A stretch of DNA of 64,000 nt, taken from assembly GCA_902826775.1 (NCBI GenBank), contig CADEHE010000005.1, positions 335,932 through 399,931 on the forward strand, read 5' to 3'. Below the pieces are notes generated by a model. The model searched no databases, was not told where the DNA came from, and saw nothing but the letters and a program-made list of their open reading frames with translations. The DNA is from an uncultured Pseudomonadota bacterium. Lineage in GTDB: Bacteria > Pseudomonadota > Gammaproteobacteria > Burkholderiales > JALYOK01. A program made the translations under genes and the position numbers. Below are positions 49,997-59,254 of the stretch, in pieces; position 1 is the stretch's first letter; each line of letters starts with the position of its first letter.

Positions 49997-51253
49997 ATGC
50001 TCACCGACACTGCACTGCGCAATCTCAAGCCTAAGCCCAAGCCTTACAAGGCTTTTGACCGCGATGGGATGTACGTGACGGTATCGCCCGTCGGTACCGT
50101 CACCTTCCGCTACGATTACCGTCTCAACGGACGCCGTGAGACGTTGACCATCGGCCGTTATGGGCCAGCCGGCGTTTCGCTGGCCTTGGCGCGCGAAAAG
50201 CTGATCGACGCCAAGAAGGCCGTCGCCCTGGGTAAGTCCCCCGCGTTGGAGAAGCAGCGCGAGAAGCGCCGATTGACTGCCGCTAAGACCTTTGGCGAAG
50301 TGACCGAGAAATGGCTGGCGGGCGCCCGGATGGCCGACAGCACCAAGGCGATGCGCAAGAGCATCGTCGATCGGGACATCCTGCCGGCCTTTCAGAACCG
50401 GCAGCTCAACGAAATCACCGCCGATGACTTGCGCGCCCTCTGCAACAAGGTGAAGGCGCGCGGTGCCCCCGCGACCGCGGTACACGTCCGCGACATCGTG
50501 AAACAGGTCTACGCCTTCGCCCTCCTGCATGGCGAGAAAGTGGACAACCCGGCCGAGGATGTGGGCGCTGCGTCGATTGCGACCTTCGTGCCGAAGGATC
50601 GCGCCTTGTCGCCACTGGAGATTCGCCTGATGGCGCGGCAGATGGAATCGGTGGCGACCTATCCAACGATCCGGCTGGCGCTGCGCATGATCCTGTTGAC
50701 GCTGGTGCGCAAGAGCGAGCTGATTCAAGCCACCTGGGATGAGGTCGATTTCGAGAACGCGACCTGGACGATCCCCAAGCAGCGGATGAAGGGACGCAAC
50801 CCGCACGTGGTCTATCTCTCGCGCCAGGCGCTCGACATCTTCGTGGCACTGCATACCTGCGCTGCCAGTTCCAAGTTCGTGCTGCCGTCGCGCTACGACG
50901 CCGACCGCTGCATGTCGAACGCAACCTTGAATCGGGTCACGCAGATCGTCGCGGAGCGGGCGAAAGCTGCGGGCCTACCCTTGGAGCCGTTCACCGTCCA
51001 CGATCTGCGTCGCACCGGTTCGACGCTGTTGAACGAAATCGGCTTCAACCGCGACTGGATTGAGAAGTGCTTGGCGCACGAGGACGGGCGTTCCTCGCGC
51101 TCAATCTACAACAAGGCCGAGTACGCCGAGCAGAGGCGCCACATGCTGCAAGAGTGGGCCAACATGGTTGATGCCTGGATCGACGGTCAGACCTACGTGC
51201 CGAAGCTGATGCCGGAGAACGTGGTGGTGCCGACGTTGAGCGCGACGGCCTGA
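49997..51253 (+). CDS. Tyrosine recombinase (P4-type integrase)
   Basis: A 418-residue integrase. The N-terminal domain is the DUF4102 type (MLTDTALRNLKPKPKPYKAFD ... RLNGRRETLTIGRYG) typical of P4-like phage and island integrases. The catalytic domain shows the first Arg in LTLVRKSELIQATWDE, HDLRRTGST with the His and second Arg, and the end LAHEDGRSSRSIYNKAEY with the Tyr nucleophile. It inserts DNA at the guaA end beside it. The start codon at 49997 is chosen because GGAGG precedes it; an upstream in-frame start at 49922 lacks this. It is transcribed into the island. Confidence 0.93.
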   Translation: MLTDTALRNLKPKPKPYKAFDRDGMYVTVSPVGTVTFRYDYRLNGRRETLTIGRYGPAGVSLALAREKLIDAKKAVALGKSPALEKQREKRRLTAAKTFGEVTEKWLAGARMADSTKAMRKSIVDRDILPAFQNRQLNEITADDLRALCNKVKARGAPATAVHVRDIVKQVYAFALLHGEKVDNPAEDVGAASIATFVPKDRALSPLEIRLMARQMESVATYPTIRLALRMILLTLVRKSELIQATWDEVDFENATWTIPKQRMKGRNPHVVYLSRQALDIFVALHTCAASSKFVLPSRYDADRCMSNATLNRVTQIVAERAKAAGLPLEPFTVHDLRRTGSTLLNEIGFNRDWIEKCLAHEDGRSSRSIYNKAEYAEQRRHMLQEWANMVDAWIDGQTYVPKLMPENVVVPTLSATA

Positions 51254-51259
51254 AACAGC

Positions 51260-51302
51260 GGCTAGGTTGTCACTTGACAACCTAGCCAATCATCCCCATA
51301 CT
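51260..51302 (+). promoter_or_regulatory. Perfect 12-bp inverted repeat overlapping a promoter-like site
   Basis: GGCTAGGTTGTC at 51260-51271 and its reverse complement at 51276-51287, loop ACTT. TTGACA at 51274-51279 and CATACT at 51297-51302, 17 bases apart, look like -35 and -10 boxes. The inverted repeat covers the -35 box, so it could be an operator for the HTH protein encoded downstream. The predicted start lies just before the HicA-like ATG, so the transcript would be leaderless or the true promoter differs. No T-run, so it is unlikely to be an integrase terminator. Confidence 0.5.
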
Positions 51303-51313
51303 GGAGACCACTG

Positions 51314-51589
51314 ATGGCTCGTTCCCCTCATCCGAAGAAAGAGGTCGAGGAAGCTCTCAGGCACGCCGAAGGGCATGGCTGGCGCGTCGAAGTTGGCGGC
51401 AGCCATGCTTGGGGGCGGATGTATTGCCCATACAACGACGAGGAATGCCGCTGCGGCGAGTTCTGCATCACCAGCGTATGGAGCACGCCGAAGAATCCCG
51501 GCAACCACGCGCGCGCCTTGCGGCGCGTCGTGGACAACTGCACCACGCACCGCCAGCAGCGCGAAGCTGACGATGGTGCCAAGGAGTAG
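51314..51589 (+). CDS. HicA-like small protein (putative toxin) with Cys insertion
   Basis: A 91-residue protein. It has KKEVEEALRHAEGHGWRVEVGGSH, close to the HicA double-stranded-RNA-binding fold with the GSH active-site motif, and a C-terminal VWSTPKNPGNHARALRRVVDNC that fits the rest of HicA (TLRxIxRQ). Between them is an insertion with four Cys (MYCPYNDEECRCGEFC), absent in usual HicA, which could bind metal. HicA toxins are mRNA-cleaving enzymes neutralised by HicB. GGAG stands before the ATG. It is followed in four bases by the HicB-like gene. A toxin role is inference. Confidence 0.55.
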   Translation: MARSPHPKKEVEEALRHAEGHGWRVEVGGSHAWGRMYCPYNDEECRCGEFCITSVWSTPKNPGNHARALRRVVDNCTTHRQQREADDGAKE

Positions 51590-51593
51590 CGCG

Positions 51594-52118
51594 ATGGAAT
51601 ACACCTTCACTCTGAAATACCAGCTTGCCGATGATGACCGCGACCCGGATGCGCTGGTGGAGCGCCTAGGCGAAGCGGGCTGCGACGATGCCTTGGTCGG
51701 TATCGGGCAGCCGGGGCGGTTGGCGCTGGAGTTCACGCGCGAGGCAGCGGATGCGGACGAGGCCGTGCGCAGCGCGCTGGCCGATGTTCGCCGCGGCGTG
51801 CCTTCGGCTCGGCTGATCGAAGTGGCGCCGGATCTGGTTGGGCTGACCGACGTGGCTGACATCGTGGGCGTGTCGCGGCAGAACATGCGCAAGCTGATGC
51901 TAGCCCATCCGGGCAGTTTTCCGGTGCCGGTACATGAGGGCAGCGCGTCGATTTGGCACTTGGCGGACGTATTGGCCTGGTTGCAGGCCAAGGGTAGCTA
52001 CTCGCTGGCCAAAGACGTGTTTGAGGTGGCGCGGGTGGCCTTGCAGGTCAACGTGGCGAAGGAGGGGCGGCGCGTGCCGCGCTCGGCGTCCAAGGCGCTG
52101 GAAGCGTTAGTTGGATGA
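51594..52118 (+). CDS. HicB-like/HTH protein (putative antitoxin or regulator)
   Basis: A 174-residue protein in two parts. Residues 1-75 (MEYTFTLKYQLADDDRDPDALVERLGEAG ...) look like an alpha/beta domain. Residues 80-130 (LVGLTDVADIVGVSRQNMRKLM ... VHEGSASIWHLADVLAWL) have a helix-turn-helix pattern followed by an excisionase/MerR-like continuation. It therefore looks like a DNA-binding regulator that could bind the inverted repeat upstream of the unit and repress it. HicB antitoxin-like by position after the HicA-like gene. AAGGAG precedes the ATG. The giant NTPase gene starts 21 bases after its stop. Confidence 0.6.
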   Translation: MEYTFTLKYQLADDDRDPDALVERLGEAGCDDALVGIGQPGRLALEFTREAADADEAVRSALADVRRGVPSARLIEVAPDLVGLTDVADIVGVSRQNMRKLMLAHPGSFPVPVHEGSASIWHLADVLAWLQAKGSYSLAKDVFEVARVALQVNVAKEGRRVPRSASKALEALVG

Positions 52119-52139
52119 CGCAGGTACGACAAGCCGACC

Positions 52140-55100
52140 ATGAGTGACAACGATACCAGCACAACGCCGATAGAGATCGACAAAGTTCGAGCATCAAAGG
52201 CAGGTCATGCCTTTCATGAAGCTTGGGCCGCGCGCACCGCTCTTGAACTCCTGCCGCCGTCGACCGACCTTACAGCGATCACGCTTGAGGGTTTCGACGA
52301 GCAGGACGAGCAGAGTCTGGGAACCGGTGCGGTCGAGATTGCCGATCTCGTCCGGTACCACGGCGCCACCGATGTTGCCCGAGCGCATCGAGTCACGGTC
52401 GTTCAGTTCAAATACTCGATTGCAAGCGCCGACACGGCAGTTCGAGCTGCTGACCTGGCATCAACTCTTGCCAAGTTTGCCGCGACCGATGCCGAGCTTC
52501 GGGCGACTCATGGCGACGATCATGTTCTCGCCGTGGTCCGCTATGAATTTGCGACGAACAGGCCCATCCACGAGAACCTACGGAAGGCGATCTCAGCGGT
52601 TGTCGCGGGCACGCAAGAAACCGGTGATGTTGCCCGCCAAGCAGGCCAGCTCGCACAAGCCCTGAAGGACTATCCCCATCCCTCTGCTGACCTGCTGCGG
52701 CGATTGGAGATGGTCGGCAGCAAGGGAAGCTTGACCGAGGCTGAGCGTGCGATTTCAACAACTCTCGCCGCATGGAGCGAACCAGGCGATCCGGATGCGG
52801 AGAAACGCCTTCTCAAGTTGCGGAATCTCATCAGGATCAAGGCCGGTCCCGGTAGCGAGACGGACAAGCGAGTTGATCGGGTAGCGGTTTTGGCTGAGCT
52901 GGAGGTGGAGCACGAGGACCGTCTGTATCCCACGCCTGACGCGTTCCCCGAGGTTGAGGTCGTCATTCAGCGCGACGTTCTTGGCGGCATTGCAACCCTC
53001 GCCCGTGAAGTTGGCTTTCCTCTCGTTGTCCAAGCTGCGGGCGGGATGGGCAAGACTGTCTTGATGCAAGGCCTCGCGGACCGATTGCGAGCCGATGGAC
53101 CTGTGGTGCTCTTCGATGGCTTCGGCGCCGGTCGCTGGCGGGATCCCGCCGACGGTCGGCACCTCCCGGAAAGGACGCTTGTCCACCTTGCCAATCTCAT
53201 GGCCGGGCAAGACCTGTGCGACATCCTGTTGCCACTGGCGGACGTAACGGGCTTGCTGAGGGCGTTCCGCCGACGGCTCGCCCAATCGGCGGAGACGGCT
53301 CGGCGAACTCGCAGCGATGCATGTGTTTCACTGGTGCTCGATGCAATCGACCACGCCGGGCTTGCCGCGCAGGATACCGCGACATCATCGTTCGCACATC
53401 TTCTCATGCGCAGCATCAGCGTCGATCCAATCGACGGCGTTCGCATCGTCGCATCGTGCCGAACCGAACGGCTCGCGCTGGCGACCGGCGGTGCCTCGCA
53501 CCGTTCTTTCACGGTTCCACTGTTCACTGACGCGGAAGTACGTGCCCTTATCGAGCGGCGCGTGCCGGATGCTTCGGCCGACGAGATCGCCGCTTTGCTG
53601 ACTCGGTCAGGTCGAAATCCACGCTGTCTCGACAACCTGATCGCGACAGGACGGCCGTTTGATCCCGTGTCTTTCCCTGACACCCCCGGAGAGCCGCAAG
53701 ATCTGCTCGACGTGCTGCTTCGCAAGCGTCTCTCCGAAGCGCGCGAAACCGCACGCGCTCGTGGTGCAAGCGATGCGGACATTGACCTCCTGCTCACAGG
53801 CATCGCCTTGCTGGCGCCCCCAGTTCCTATTGAAGAGCTTGCTGCGGCTCACGGCTTGATCGCGGAGCAGGTTGAGAGCTTTGCGGCCGACCTCGCCCCC
53901 TTGCTTGAACGAACGCAGCACGGCCTGATGTTCCGAGATGAACCGACCGAGACCCTGATCCGATCGAGCTACGGAGCGAGCCTGGCCGGTCGAGATCGCG
54001 TTATCGCCGCTCTCCAAGAACGCCAGCTCATCTCAAACTATGCAGCCCGGGCACTGCCCGCGTTGCTCACCTCGCTACGTGATGCCGATCAGCTCATTCA
54101 ACTGGCCTACGACTTGCGTGTTCCCCGAGGCGCTTCACAGGTAAGCGCACGCGACATCCGTCTGTCGCGGATCACTGCCGCGATAGCGCTGGTGGGAGAG
54201 CTGAATCGGCGCGACGATCTTCTGCGGCTCCTGCTGGAAGCGTCGCTCGTTGCCGCGGGCCATGAGCGATCCGACCGCTTCCTATACGAGCACCCTGATC
54301 TCACCGCAGTAGCCGGTGACCCCGAAGCCTTGCGACGGCTTTCCGCGACCACTGTTGGCTGGCCTGGGGGGAAACACGCCGCGCTCGCGCTTGCGAACGC
54401 CTTCGCAGGCGACCGAGACGAGGCCCGTCGTCACGCTCGGCGATCAATCGATTGGCACAATTGGGCCGCGCATACCAAACGCAGCGCGCGCTTTAGCGAA
54501 TCAAGAACCTCAAGGCAGTGGGACGATATTGGCTTCGCCTATGTCGAGATGCTGGCGGGCAATGACGTGCGCGTCGCAGAGTTCTTCGCCCGTCGAGACG
54601 ACGGCGTGGCCTTCGCCAAATTTCGGGACTTGTTCGATCTTCTAGATCGACACCAGCAATCAGCGCATCCGCCTAAGACGCGCATCGCAACGAGGCTGTT
54701 GCGTTGCCGACTGCCTTCTCGCGCACTCTACGCCGCCGCGCTTCCATTCGTCGGTCGTGACCCATTCCACGCCAGAAAACTCATCACGGCGCTTGCTGCC
54801 GCATCCTCTGCGAATGGTAAAAGCGAAGGCTTGGCGATGGCCAGCGTGCTGGCATCAGCCCTGGCGATAGAGCTCGGCATGGAGAGAGAGGCAGCAAGCA
54901 TCCTCGCTGGAGCGGCACTTACACCACCAAGTGTTTATGACTATTCCAGTGACTACCCGAGCGACCGCGCGATCCATGTGACCGTACTGGCCGCCGGTGT
55001 TCGAGCCGCCTTGAACCGGAAGCGCGCCGCCTTGATTGACATGGCGCCGGCGGAATTCATTGGATTGGTCCCTGCAGGTGCTCGATCGCGGGGCGCAGCG

Positions 55101-58100
55101 AGTTTCAGTCGGGTACTCAACCAGAAACTGGCCGCTCCGAAATTCGATGGCACTCGGCACCGGCGGAAGAGGCGTGGTGGACTCGATGAGGAGAAGCGAT
55201 CGGACTATTCGCGCGTGCTTAGCAGCCGGATCTTGCCGTTGCTGAACTATGCGCAGGATGTCGCCGACATCATTCGTCCGCCGAGTGGAAAGGCACGGGA
55301 CGATATGGTGGCCGCGGCGTTTGACCGACTTGTCCGTGATGTCGAACAGTCATCCAACTATCCGTATCGGGACGGGAAGGCGTATCTCGCGCGGAACGGT
55401 TTCCGAGTGATTTTCGACCTTGCCGACGCGCTAGGTGCGCTCAATGCCGCGATGGGGAAGCGCATGGTCGAGTGGGCAGCGAGCGCGCCGGGCCTATTCA
55501 CGCCGGAACTTACCCAGGCGGTTGCTCGACTATCGCGCCTCCCACAGTGCCATGATGCTGCGCTCCTCCTTGCTGGCCATGTCGAGCACAAGATCCAACT
55601 CGATACCGATGTCGGATCCCGAATCTCATCCTACGGTGACCTCGCTCGCGCAGCCTGGCGAGTGAGCACCGATGAGGCTGCAGCCTATTTTCGCCGTGCG
55701 CTCGATCTTGCCGAGGCCATTGGATCGGATGACTTCGATCGTACCAATCACTTGCTGGAGCTGACCGGTCACTATTCGGGTCCCGAACTTTCGCCGGCGG
55801 CGGCGCACACCCTGGCGCGTATCCTCGAACTGAATCAGAACGAGGATGGCAAGTTTCCTTGGACTGAATACGCGAAAACGATGGTGCCGATTGCTGGTCG
55901 GGCGATGTTGGCTACGTTGGCACGGCTGGATGATCGTGACGCTGCTCGGCTCGGACTGTCGCTCGGCCCAGCGTTAACTGTCCTCGTTCGTGAATCGAAG
56001 CTCTCAGTTGAAGCCGCCGTCGCTCTGTTTGGCTTGGCTGCTCCAGTCGAAACGTGGACGTGGTACATCTCGGGCTTCGCGTCAGATGTCATTGGTCGCC
56101 TTCCTCAAGAGCGGCGGGAATGGTTCTTCGACCTCCTTCTGGTCGAGATTGATCGTGAGGATCAACTGTCTCCCGCACGGGAGACGATCGAAGGGCTACA
56201 TGACCTCGCTGAGCGCAGTCTTCCTGCCACTTCTCATGCTCGAACACGAATTGAGGGCCTGCTAACTCGCCTTGGACCCCAATCCGAATCGCGAACGGTC
56301 GTGCCTCCGTCAACCGCGATGGAGCCGCCGGTCGTCTTCCCGGTGGACCTCACGGACTCGGACGACATTGACCACCAGATTCTCAACGAGGAGATTGATC
56401 AGTCGGGGCGGCGCTGGCCGGTTCGGACACTGATTGATCTGGCCAGGCGAGCAAACTCTCCCGCCGAACGCCTCGGGTTCGTCCGCGCGGTCGTTGAAGC
56501 AACCGCTGCCACGCTTGCCGACAAAATCCACGCGCTGGACGACTACTTGGAGGAATGGGGTAAGTCGTCGGCGGCGATGCGCGATGCTCTGCCCGACTTG
56601 GGACTGCGGCTGGCCACAAAGCACGCCGCCGAACTTGCCAGTTCAAGCACCGATGCCTGGGGCTGCTGGCGGGGACTAGAGCAACATTTCCATACCGACC
56701 GCGCAACTCTTGTCGAGCACTTAGTTGCAGCGCTCCGGAGCACCGCGGACAGCCTCGGTGGTAATGCCTGGCTCGCACTTGCCGCCAGACTGGCGTCTGA
56801 CGTCAGTGCCAGCGCCATTGCGGAAGGCCTCGAACGGTTTCTGGCGAATACAGGTGAAAAGCTGCCGTCCGAAGTTGGGGACGGGCCGTGGGACACTCGT
56901 TTTGCGGTTCCCTCCGACGAGGCGACATTCGTGGCGGGGCTCGTGTGGGCGAGGCTCGGCCATCCCATCGCAGCAATGCGCTGGCGCGCAGCCCATGCGG
57001 TGCGGCGCTTGGTGGTGGCCGGACGTTCCGATGTCATTGGACGCCTGATCGAATGCTTTGGGTCTGCTTCAAACTTGCCTTTCGGCGATGCGAAGCTGCC
57101 CTTCTACGCAATGCATGCACAGCTTTGGCTGTTGATAGCGCTCGCTCGTGTAGCGAAAGACTCTGCTGGCACATTTGCCCCCCATCGCGCGTTCTTCGAG
57201 CGGATCGCCTTTTCCGCTAAGTTTCCGCACGTCGTCATGCGCGCGTTCGCGATAGATATACTTCGCCAGCTTGCGCTTGCCCTCGCACCCGAAGAGCGCG
57301 AAGCGCTTATCGCTAAGCTCGACTCCGCAAGCCAGTCGCCGTTTCCATCGGTTGCCCGAACGGACTATCGCGAGTTCCGATATGTCCCCAGGCCTGACGC
57401 CTCGCCCAAATCAGAAGACGGTTTCCACCTCGACTACGACTTCAACAAATATCAGGTCGAGCGCTTGTGCCACGTCTTCGCTTGTCCAGGCTGGGAGGTG
57501 GAAGATCGCATCAGTGAATGGGTGCGGCGTTGGGACTCAACCGTTCGAGGAATGTACGACTGCCCGCGTAGCAGAAGCCATGATGCATCTTGGTCGTCGG
57601 GATATGTTCCGGACCGGGACCGGTACGGGGGATACCTCGGGTGGCATGCTCTCATGCTTGTTGCTGGTGAGCTGCTGGCGACACGGGCGGTTGTCGGCGA
57701 GGATTGGAGAGGGGATGCTTGGGCCGCGTTCCTGAGTGAATATAGGCTGTCAAGAAGCGACGGTCTCTGGCTTGCCGAGCTCACCGACCCGTTTCCACTC
57801 GACCTCACCAAGGAGGCGGACATGCCCATGCCGGAGAGCGGTGAAAGAAGCACCGCCCGCGAAGACAGCAATCTGCTGGCACCGTTGCTCGGCTTGCTCG
57901 ACGGCAAGGTGGCGACGGATTGGCTTCCGGTAGCAGGACGTTGGTCGATCGGGAGAGACACAACAGTCACGCTTCAAAGCGTACCGGCGAATGCCGTCGA
58001 TGCGCGAGCGGCGGTCATGGCCGTGCTGTCAGAAGAAGCATTCTTTAGATGGTTACCTGATGATGAGGATGAGGTTACCCGTCACTTCGGTGGCGACGGC

Positions 58101-58718
58101 CACACGGTTCAGCCATGGGTCGCAAAGACACCGAACACCGAGCGCAAGTTCGATCTACATGATCCCTATGGTGCCGCCACTGCACTCGACAGGCCCTTCC
58201 CATCGGATTGGACGCGAAGCCTGTTGGGGACTGTCGCCGATGACGAGGTGGTCCGCTGCTGGTCAATCGATGGGAGACCAGCCTATCGCGCCGAAGCCTG
58301 GGGCGCTGAGGGCGGACGGGGTGAGTACGCCTGGAGCGAGACTGGATACCGCTTTTTCGTCAGTCGTGGCGCATTGCTTTCCCTGCTCAAGGTATCCGAG
58401 CGTAGCCTTGTCGTCGCACTCTCGCTCCAGAAATACCATAGAGGAAAGTCGAGCGGACGCGTCGGGGACACGAGCGGCTTTACCCATCGATCGCTGGTGG
58501 TCGTCATCGATGAACGCGGCCAGATTTGGTCTCCGCGAGGACTCTCTCGACACGCCAAGGAAGCTCTTGCGACGCTCGACCCCGATCGGCGACGCGATTT
58601 CTATCCGCGGTTCCGCGCGATCGCAGGCCTGGCCGATGAATGGCTATCTCGGCGCAACGATCCACCGATTAGCGAGGAACGGTATCGAATAGTCATCGAA
58701 CGTCTATCGTCCGAATAA
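52140..58718 (+). CDS. Giant STAND-type NTPase with N-terminal nuclease-like domain (putative defence protein)
   Basis: A 2192-residue protein. Residues 12-175 look like a Cap4/DUF4297-type nuclease: GHAFHEAWAARTALELL, then Glu66 and Asp69 (VEIADLV) and Gln89-Phe-Lys91 (VVQFKYS), the E/D-QxK core. The NTPase core follows: Walker A GGMGKT with Lys305 and Thr306, Walker B LVLDAIDHA (Asp401, Asp404), and sensor 1 as RIVASCRTERL near residue 445. Then comes a long helical region (about 600-1850), the likely ligand-sensing part, and a C-terminal section (from about 1900) rich in Trp and aromatic residues. It resembles the Avs-type antiviral STAND proteins, which join a nuclease to an NTPase and a sensor. 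I found no TPR signatures that I can name. The gene follows the HicA/B-like genes and ends 10 bases from the convergent alpA gene. Confidence 0.75.
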   Translation: MSDNDTSTTPIEIDKVRASKAGHAFHEAWAARTALELLPPSTDLTAITLEGFDEQDEQSLGTGAVEIADLVRYHGATDVARAHRVTVVQFKYSIASADTAVRAADLASTLAKFAATDAELRATHGDDHVLAVVRYEFATNRPIHENLRKAISAVVAGTQETGDVARQAGQLAQALKDYPHPSADLLRRLEMVGSKGSLTEAERAISTTLAAWSEPGDPDAEKRLLKLRNLIRIKAGPGSETDKRVDRVAVLAELEVEHEDRLYPTPDAFPEVEVVIQRDVLGGIATLAREVGFPLVVQAAGGMGKTVLMQGLADRLRADGPVVLFDGFGAGRWRDPADGRHLPERTLVHLANLMAGQDLCDILLPLADVTGLLRAFRRRLAQSAETARRTRSDACVSLVLDAIDHAGLAAQDTATSSFAHLLMRSISVDPIDGVRIVASCRTERLALATGGASHRSFTVPLFTDAEVRALIERRVPDASADEIAALLTRSGRNPRCLDNLIATGRPFDPVSFPDTPGEPQDLLDVLLRKRLSEARETARARGASDADIDLLLTGIALLAPPVPIEELAAAHGLIAEQVESFAADLAPLLERTQHGLMFRDEPTETLIRSSYGASLAGRDRVIAALQERQLISNYAARALPALLTSLRDADQLIQLAYDLRVPRGASQVSARDIRLSRITAAIALVGELNRRDDLLRLLLEASLVAAGHERSDRFLYEHPDLTAVAGDPEALRRLSATTVGWPGGKHAALALANAFAGDRDEARRHARRSIDWHNWAAHTKRSARFSESRTSRQWDDIGFAYVEMLAGNDVRVAEFFARRDDGVAFAKFRDLFDLLDRHQQSAHPPKTRIATRLLRCRLPSRALYAAALPFVGRDPFHARKLITALAAASSANGKSEGLAMASVLASALAIELGMEREAASILAGAALTPPSVYDYSSDYPSDRAIHVTVLAAGVRAALNRKRAALIDMAPAEFIGLVPAGARSRGAASFSRVLNQKLAAPKFDGTRHRRKRRGGLDEEKRSDYSRVLSSRILPLLNYAQDVADIIRPPSGKARDDMVAAAFDRLVRDVEQSSNYPYRDGKAYLARNGFRVIFDLADALGALNAAMGKRMVEWAASAPGLFTPELTQAVARLSRLPQCHDAALLLAGHVEHKIQLDTDVGSRISSYGDLARAAWRVSTDEAAAYFRRALDLAEAIGSDDFDRTNHLLELTGHYSGPELSPAAAHTLARILELNQNEDGKFPWTEYAKTMVPIAGRAMLATLARLDDRDAARLGLSLGPALTVLVRESKLSVEAAVALFGLAAPVETWTWYISGFASDVIGRLPQERREWFFDLLLVEIDREDQLSPARETIEGLHDLAERSLPATSHARTRIEGLLTRLGPQSESRTVVPPSTAMEPPVVFPVDLTDSDDIDHQILNEEIDQSGRRWPVRTLIDLARRANSPAERLGFVRAVVEATAATLADKIHALDDYLEEWGKSSAAMRDALPDLGLRLATKHAAELASSSTDAWGCWRGLEQHFHTDRATLVEHLVAALRSTADSLGGNAWLALAARLASDVSASAIAEGLERFLANTGEKLPSEVGDGPWDTRFAVPSDEATFVAGLVWARLGHPIAAMRWRAAHAVRRLVVAGRSDVIGRLIECFGSASNLPFGDAKLPFYAMHAQLWLLIALARVAKDSAGTFAPHRAFFERIAFSAKFPHVVMRAFAIDILRQLALALAPEEREALIAKLDSASQSPFPSVARTDYREFRYVPRPDASPKSEDGFHLDYDFNKYQVERLCHVFACPGWEVEDRISEWVRRWDSTVRGMYDCPRSRSHDASWSSGYVPDRDRYGGYLGWHALMLVAGELLATRAVVGEDWRGDAWAAFLSEYRLSRSDGLWLAELTDPFPLDLTKEADMPMPESGERSTAREDSNLLAPLLGLLDGKVATDWLPVAGRWSIGRDTTVTLQSVPANAVDARAAVMAVLSEEAFFRWLPDDEDEVTRHFGGDGHTVQPWVAKTPNTERKFDLHDPYGAATALDRPFPSDWTRSLLGTVADDEVVRCWSIDGRPAYRAEAWGAEGGRGEYAWSETGYRFFVSRGALLSLLKVSERSLVVALSLQKYHRGKSSGRVGDTSGFTHRSLVVVIDERGQIWSPRGLSRHAKEALATLDPDRRRDFYPRFRAIAGLADEWLSRRNDPPISEERYRIVIERLSSE

Positions 58719-58728
58719 GGGGACGGCC

Positions 58729-59115
58729 TCACTCCTCATGCGAGCTCGCCCGGACAGGGCGGGCTTTTCGTAGGTGGACATCCGGCTTTGAAATGCCGCT
58801 GCGTGGGGTTTGCTTGCGCTCCTCGATCCACGCTTCGACTTCGGCCAAGTCCCATACCACGCAGCGCGGCGTCAGGTTGAAGCGACGTGGGAACTCGCCG
58901 CGGCGCTCCATTTCGTAGATCGTTGTTTCGGCCAAGGGGACGATTTGCCGCAGCTCCTGGCGGCGGATGGTGCGCCGGAAGGGTAAAACACTGCGTTTTG
59001 GAAACTGCGGTAGCTCGTCGTAGGCGTCCGAGCCGGGCAGCGGAACGGTTACGGGGCGCGTAGGCTCCTCGGAGCCGTTGTCTCGGCTGATGAGCTGTGA
59101 CGGGTTATTCTCCAT
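58729..59115 (-). CDS. AlpA-family transcriptional regulator
   Basis: A 128-residue protein whose C-terminal half matches AlpA-type prophage/island regulators: RRQELRQIVPLAETTIYEMERRGEFPRRFNL then CVVWDLAEVEAWIEERK. These small winged-helix proteins control integrase or excision genes (AlpA of CP4-57). The preceding 50 residues are polar, and the ATG at 59115 (MENNPSQ) is chosen because GGAG precedes it; earlier in-frame ATGs exist at 59127 and 59145. It faces the giant gene convergently and is divergent from the nuclease cassette, so it may control that promoter or island excision. Confidence 0.8.
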   Translation of the reverse strand: MENNPSQLISRDNGSEEPTRPVTVPLPGSDAYDELPQFPKRSVLPFRRTIRRQELRQIVPLAETTIYEMERRGEFPRRFNLTPRCVVWDLAEVEAWIEERKQTPRSGISKPDVHLRKARPVRASSHEE

Positions 59116-59254
59116 ATCGCACTCCATAAGTGTTCGGCGCTGCAAGGCTCACTATCACACGATGTAATGGTGGCTTTCATTGGCTATCGCGGAAACTCGT
59201 TGCAGCGTAGAGGAGCGTATTCAAGAACAGCAGTTACGTGAAAAGGGCAGGGGT

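Noticed and set aside
51260..51287. Inverted repeat as integrase terminator
   Set aside because: No T-run follows either arm, and promoter boxes overlap it, so an operator reading fits better.
52140..58718. Giant gene as Druantia DruE, Zorya or BREX PglY-like protein
   Set aside because: No helicase motifs or BREX partners are seen, and the NTPase core plus N-terminal nuclease fit a STAND plan better.
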